Shown: positions 61,801 to 64,000 of the stretch, piece by piece | Layout of the letters: the number at the start of each line of letters is the position of its first letter | Position numbering within the stretch: the stretch's first letter is position 1 | Translations under genes and position numbers: made by a program | From: Phycisphaerae bacterium | GTDB taxonomy: Bacteria; Planctomycetota; Phycisphaerae; SM23-33 | Direction: 5' to 3' | Length of the DNA stretch: 64,000 nt | Assembly (NCBI GenBank): GCA_030745875.1 | Contig: JASLNT010000001.1 | Span: 62,001 to 126,000 of the forward strand | Notes under the pieces: generated by a model | Told to the model about the DNA's origin: nothing | Databases searched by the model: none | Seen by the model: the letters and a program-made list of their open reading frames with translations, nothing else

Positions 61801-62339
61801 AAAATGTGCGGGAGCTTCCCGCGTCTGACGAGCCTGATAGTATGGATTCCCTTGTCCAATTCAGTTTGTTGAAGCGAAAGCGAACCGCGTTTGTAAAGCC
61901 CTTCCCACCTGGCTCCGCTGCTGTTTGACGTAAGCCCGGCCTCTCGCCCAGCCGCCGCCGGAGCAAACGTCACTCCCATGCAGCAGTCGTTCGGGTCGCC
62001 GTCGTCGATGCAGACATCCAGCGGCCTGGCGTCGGTTGATGCGTAGCATATCTGCAGCGTGTACTTGGCGGTGACGGGGATATCGACATCGTATTCGACG
62101 ATCCAGCCCCAGGCCTCTCGCGGACCGGAGCCTACGACCGGTCCGGCGTCGGCGTACTGGCTCGGGTCGGCGTAAATCCGGGCGTTTCCCCGAGCAAACG
62201 ACCAGGCGGGAATCACCAGCGATCCGCCTTCAGCCCGAACGACTGGAGGCGCGACGATCCAGGACCCAAGGCACGCCAGGAAAAGTACAATCGACGTCAA
62301 CCGGCCGGGCCGCCGCAACAGATGCGAACAAAATTGCAT
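58896..62339 (-). CDS. HzsA-related secreted dihaem protein with two tandem binding domains
   Basis: An 1147-residue protein. The ATG at 62339 has GGAG 8 bases upstream and leads to a signal peptide (SIVLFLACLGSWIVAPPVVR). Two homologous beta-sandwich domains of ~170 residues follow, each beginning IPAW(S/T)F(A/D)RGNA and containing YADAGP, a (V/I)EYD(V/I)D(I/F)PV strand and a closing LRL(V/S)RRG motif. They look like a duplicated carbohydrate-binding module. Then come a PD40-like propeller (PSGKIMFTSTRAMQVVFC, VMDDGRVIYTRWEYVDKG) and the HzsA-type end with KVHEDGSAYFTVPAGENIFF, CVGCH at Cys973 and CVGCH at Cys1026. No partner enzyme gene is adjacent on this strand. Confidence 0.85.
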   Translation of the reverse strand: MQFCSHLLRRPGRLTSIVLFLACLGSWIVAPPVVRAEGGSLVIPAWSFARGNARIYADPSQYADAGPVVGSGPREAWGWIVEYDVDIPVTAKYTLQICYASTDARPLDVCIDDGDPNDCCMGVTFAPAAAGREAGLTSNSSGARWEGLYKRGSLSLQQTELDKGIHTIRLVRRGKLPHIFALRLDTPTEFPDDYKPPVYKVRDIKSVPEAFRKAFPPSGGKTPPVLELAPARSPGSLEIPAWTFDRGNAEILASPDRYADAGPMAGGGSSGSGETSVEYDIDFPVSGEYTVQIRYSAAQARPADVWFDGKRVGKGCCGVTIGSSRFERPVKLSWSSRIARWEQLRDRGRLVRLSATKGKHTLRLSRRGGLPYLLAVRFSTQEAFAKGWKQSERKVKHIDRVPPRYRSVFLTPGAVNTAAFRLALADTVASFGAGYPRGREYLKQLSELEAKESAARNATPQAGPEVANALKALRREALLDHPELKFDKLLFLKRKVDGYGHTYSDQHRGDMAGGLCILSPVRPDGKVTKLIPELDGGLFDRFDLSYDAKRVVFSYRKNPKAGLRIYEVGVNPDTGVMVSGSLRQLTSGGGDEDAEAIERNKNRIMCVGREFDDMDPVYLPSGKIMFTSTRAMQVVFCAPGASVTNLFVMDADGKNLRRVSDSPVNETAPSVMDDGRVIYTRWEYVDKGLGNGQSLWAVRPDGTGVDHVYKNNTMWPAAMSNARSIPGCRKIVTVSGGHHFAAVGPVVIVDLRHSRRTTEAMNCITPELEYPTSMGYPHSKFGTFMDPYPFSEKFFLVSHRFGYFQYRRNRGDKNRTEPRYELYALDSWGNRAKLYGDPDIGCFEPLPLRPRRKPTEVSALETAGAKTGRAAMFIQDIYVGMKGIQRGRVKYVRVMGALPWPWNERGISWRLGHNADPHRKRIYGVAKVHEDGSAYFTVPAGENIFFQALDEDFMALQQMPSFINMMPGETRSCVGCHELRKKAPDLRTRPTAVKHKPQTLVPQPGDKGVRVVHYASDVQPVLNKHCVGCHSGAKPKGRLDLTGEPTRQWCRSYENLINKRLVSFADCRYGSSNFNAVPPLSRGSHLSKMIAHMRKGPCQTKITRAEFIRVATWIDANVPYYGTYRGKRDLRDKDCPDFRLPPLATGR

Positions 62340-62491
62340 CGCAAGTCTCCGTAGAAGAAGGAGGTAAACTCTCATTCCAGACGTCAAATATTATAACACG
62401 CTAACCTCGCCATTACGATAGAGGCTCCACGGCGGACACACCCCATTCGCCCCGCACGGTAAATATGCTCATGGGTCAAGACATTACCCCA

Positions 62492-62506
62492 GGCGCCTTC
62501 GGCGCC
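62492..62506. repeat. GGCGCC-TTC-GGCGCC hairpin (REP-like)
   Basis: A perfect 6-bp stem with a TTC loop, which on the plus strand makes a C(TTCG)G tetraloop, in the 225-base gap between the response regulator and the fourth HzsA-related gene. No T-run follows on either strand, so it is not a good terminator. It resembles the tetraloop hairpins of the RAYT ends and at 36032. Confidence 0.4.
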
Positions 62507-62564
62507 GTCAGAAACGACTAGGCCGTAGGCGGATCAGTTCTCCAGAACAGGTATTGGGAGTTGC

Positions 62565-63557
62565 CTACGGGACCAATGGCGCCTGGAGAATCACCGTGGT
62601 GGTATTGGCTCCTGGATCTATCTGTACTTTGGCGACCGCACCCAGCGCTGTCAATTCAAGAGCCCACAGGACCAGACCGATCTCAATGTCCGTCTGGGGA
62701 GCCTGTCTGCCCAGCAGAAGATCCCTAAGCCGCTCACAATCCGGACCACTCAAAGCCGCATTCGCCTGCAATTCGATTCGCCCCCACATTCCCTTGGAAG
62801 AACAATTGGCCCGTAGTTCGCTGGCCCCACCAGGATCCATCAGGTAGGCGAGAAGAGGCTGAATATCCGGTAGTGCCTGCAAGTCTGTTCTGACCTTACG
62901 CTCCAATTCTTGCTCTCCGGCCGTGACAACCTTGACAGAGCACTCCGCCAGGATTCCATCATCACTCAACGGCAGAAGCAGCCCCAAGGCCAGCGTGCCT
63001 GATGCGCCAGACGGCAGCGATGGCAGTTCCATACGCTTACAGATAACATGGAAGTAATGGACCAGCCGCTCATCAGCCGATTTTCCTGACGCGTTGGCAG
63101 GCGCCTCCCCATCGCCTAACAAATGGGCGCATTCGTTTTGCAGGGCCCATTCGGAAAATCGTTGACTAAGCAAGTTCCGAACGGCCTGCACACGTTTCTT
63201 CGCCGCCACCATAAGGACAGATGCAAGCAGGTCCATTTCCCCATCTTTGGTTATGTAGTTGGACGCGCCGAGGTTCAAACACTCGGGCACCCGGTCCAAG
63301 TAACCGTGTGCTGTCTGAACAATACAAGGCGCATCCGGTCTCCGCATGGCCCACTCCCTGATCAGATCCAGCCCACCGTTGGGCGCCCCGGGAAACAGCA
63401 TGTCAAAGATCGCTAAATCCGTCTCAACATCCCCAGACATAATACGCACGGCGTCACATATCGACGGGGAGGTCCGTACAACAAAGCCCTCGCCTTGAAG
63501 AAACTCCGTAACACTTATCACTACCGCGGGCTCATCGTCCACAAAGAAGACATTCAT
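62565..63557 (-). CDS. Response regulator with uncharacterised C-terminal domain
   Basis: A 330-residue protein. Residues 1-120 are a CheY-like receiver: VFFVDDEPAVV (Asp7, Asp8), phospho-acceptor Asp52 in LAIFDMLFPGAPNGGLDLI, and Lys104 in ASNYITKDGEMDLL. The C-terminal ~200 residues match no DNA-binding output that I recognise; they contain helices (SQRFSEWALQNECAHLLGDG) and beta strands (LALGLLLPLSDDGI, SVKVVTAGEQE, GAVAKVQIDPGANTTTVILQ) and may be a protein-interaction or enzymatic output. AAGGA lies 7 bases before the ATG. The histidine kinase gene ends 24 bases upstream and is the likely phosphodonor. Confidence 0.85.
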   Translation of the reverse strand: MNVFFVDDEPAVVISVTEFLQGEGFVVRTSPSICDAVRIMSGDVETDLAIFDMLFPGAPNGGLDLIREWAMRRPDAPCIVQTAHGYLDRVPECLNLGASNYITKDGEMDLLASVLMVAAKKRVQAVRNLLSQRFSEWALQNECAHLLGDGEAPANASGKSADERLVHYFHVICKRMELPSLPSGASGTLALGLLLPLSDDGILAECSVKVVTAGEQELERKVRTDLQALPDIQPLLAYLMDPGGASELRANCSSKGMWGRIELQANAALSGPDCERLRDLLLGRQAPQTDIEIGLVLWALELTALGAVAKVQIDPGANTTTVILQAPLVP

Positions 63558-63581
63558 GGTAATTCCTTTCTCGTCGGCGGG

Positions 63582-64000
63582 TCAAGTAGTAGCGCCTGCT
63601 GCATCAGAAAACGGGAGGTATACTGTAAAGCATGCACCTCGATGATCACTTCTGGCCAGAATTACATCCCCGGACCTTACCCTGGTCATGCTGCGAGCAT
63701 AGGCAAGCCCGATACCCAAGCCTTGTACTTTGTTGGAATTAGACGGCTCAAACAGATGTGTTAGTGTCTCCTGGTCAACACCCGGGCCGGAATCAACGAC
63801 GTCAATCACCAGGGTATCCTCCGGCCACTTCCACTCCAGCTCAGACGTCTCATCCCGACGACGGAGACAGACGTTAAGATACCTGTTTCCACTCGGAACG
63901 TCAGCCAGAACATCGTATGCGTTCTTGAGCAGCACGCTGAGAACAACCTCCAGTATGCGGGGATAGGTCCAGACAATCTCCAGTTCGCCATCCATTGCTA
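63582..64000 (-). CDS. Sensor histidine kinase, C-terminal part (runs off the window)
   Basis: The frame is open to the right edge, so the N-terminus is missing. The visible 139 residues are a HATPase_c domain: N box VLSVLLKNAYDVLADVPSGN, G1 box IDVVDSGPGVDQETLTHLFE, and G2-type GLGIGLAYARSMTRVRSGDV. It should phosphorylate the response regulator encoded next. The phospho-acceptor His domain and any sensor lie beyond the window. Confidence 0.88.
   Translation of the reverse strand, partial: AMDGELEIVWTYPRILEVVLSVLLKNAYDVLADVPSGNRYLNVCLRRRDETSELEWKWPEDTLVIDVVDSGPGVDQETLTHLFEPSNSNKVQGLGIGLAYARSMTRVRSGDVILARSDHRGACFTVYLPFSDAAGATT

Noticed and set aside
40334-62339. Hydrazine synthase / anammox metabolism
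   Set aside because: The HzsA-like proteins lack visible beta/gamma subunit genes nearby and are joined to lectin-like domains and sugar enzymes. The name reflects distant homology only.
1-64000. CRISPR arrays, rRNA and tRNA genes
   Set aside because: I found no regularly spaced direct repeats and no recognisable tRNA or rRNA sequence in the intergenic regions, which are nearly all shorter than 300 bases.

Overview
The window looks like a chromosome segment of a planctomycete (Planctomycetota, possibly Phycisphaerae or a related lineage). The phylum assignment is inferred from gene content: many secreted sulfatases and Gfo/Idh/MocA oxidoreductases with Tat leaders, sugar isomerase-like TIM barrels, large FAD_oxidored proteins, a dockerin-bearing multihaem cytochrome, and four secreted proteins resembling the hydrazine synthase alpha subunit (HzsA-related) with CxxCH haem sites. 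No rRNA, tRNA or CRISPR array was recognised.

Layout. Positions 2-1643 (+): a partial prenyltransferase/squalene-cyclase-like gene and a GH43-like glycosidase. Positions 1657-11473 (-): a tight secreted-enzyme operon in transcription order FAD oxidoreductase, HzsA-related dihaem protein, TIM-barrel isomerase-like, Gfo/Idh/MocA, endonuclease/phosphatase-fold lipoprotein, sulfatase. Positions 11678-12642 (+): two small lipoproteins with a clear promoter and terminator. Positions 12748-17584 (-): a GldA/F/G-type ABC operon ending in a DUF4340-parvulin fusion. Positions 17818-20323 (-): ECF sigma factor and membrane anti-sigma factor. Positions 20480-23950 (-): a tandem-FAD secreted protein. Positions 24110-26659 (-): clpC with promoter, palindrome and terminator. 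Positions 26966-28207 (+): a probably internally deleted DUF6786-like gene and a zinc-ribbon/HEAT protein.

Positions 28423-37575 carry aspartate-family biosynthesis: homoserine dehydrogenase, an ApgM-like protein of the proposed homoserine kinase type, and aspartokinase. These are split by a tandem duplication of a convergent two-gene unit (membrane protein A, membrane-anchored protein B). The same promoter-like sequence precedes A1, A2 and lysC. Positions 37596-39599 (+): a second sulfatase. Positions 39621-40259: a REP-associated tyrosine transposase (RAYT) gene bounded by a perfect 50-bp inverted repeat made of hairpins.

Positions 40334-51707 (-): a second secreted-enzyme operon with a composition like the first (FG-GAP protein, LamG-HzsA protein, alpha/beta hydrolase, Gfo/Idh/MocA, TIM barrel, second LamG-HzsA protein). 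Positions 51811-57662 (-): small membrane proteins, a pentahaem dockerin cytochrome, a broken P-loop kinase, a GNAT acetyltransferase, an alpha/beta hydrolase and a YbjQ-type protein. Positions 57894-62339: a secreted zinc peptidase convergent with a fourth HzsA-related protein carrying two tandem binding domains. Positions 62565-64000 (-): a response regulator and the C-terminal end of a histidine kinase.

The main idea is that the two large operons are variants of one module for extracytoplasmic processing of (probably sulfated) carbohydrates. In it, Tat-exported Gfo/Idh/MocA and FAD enzymes would oxidise substrate, TIM barrels, hydrolases and sulfatases would process it, and HzsA-related haem proteins could take electrons or act as redox enzymes. 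Family assignments rest on motifs read by eye; the pathway is inference.
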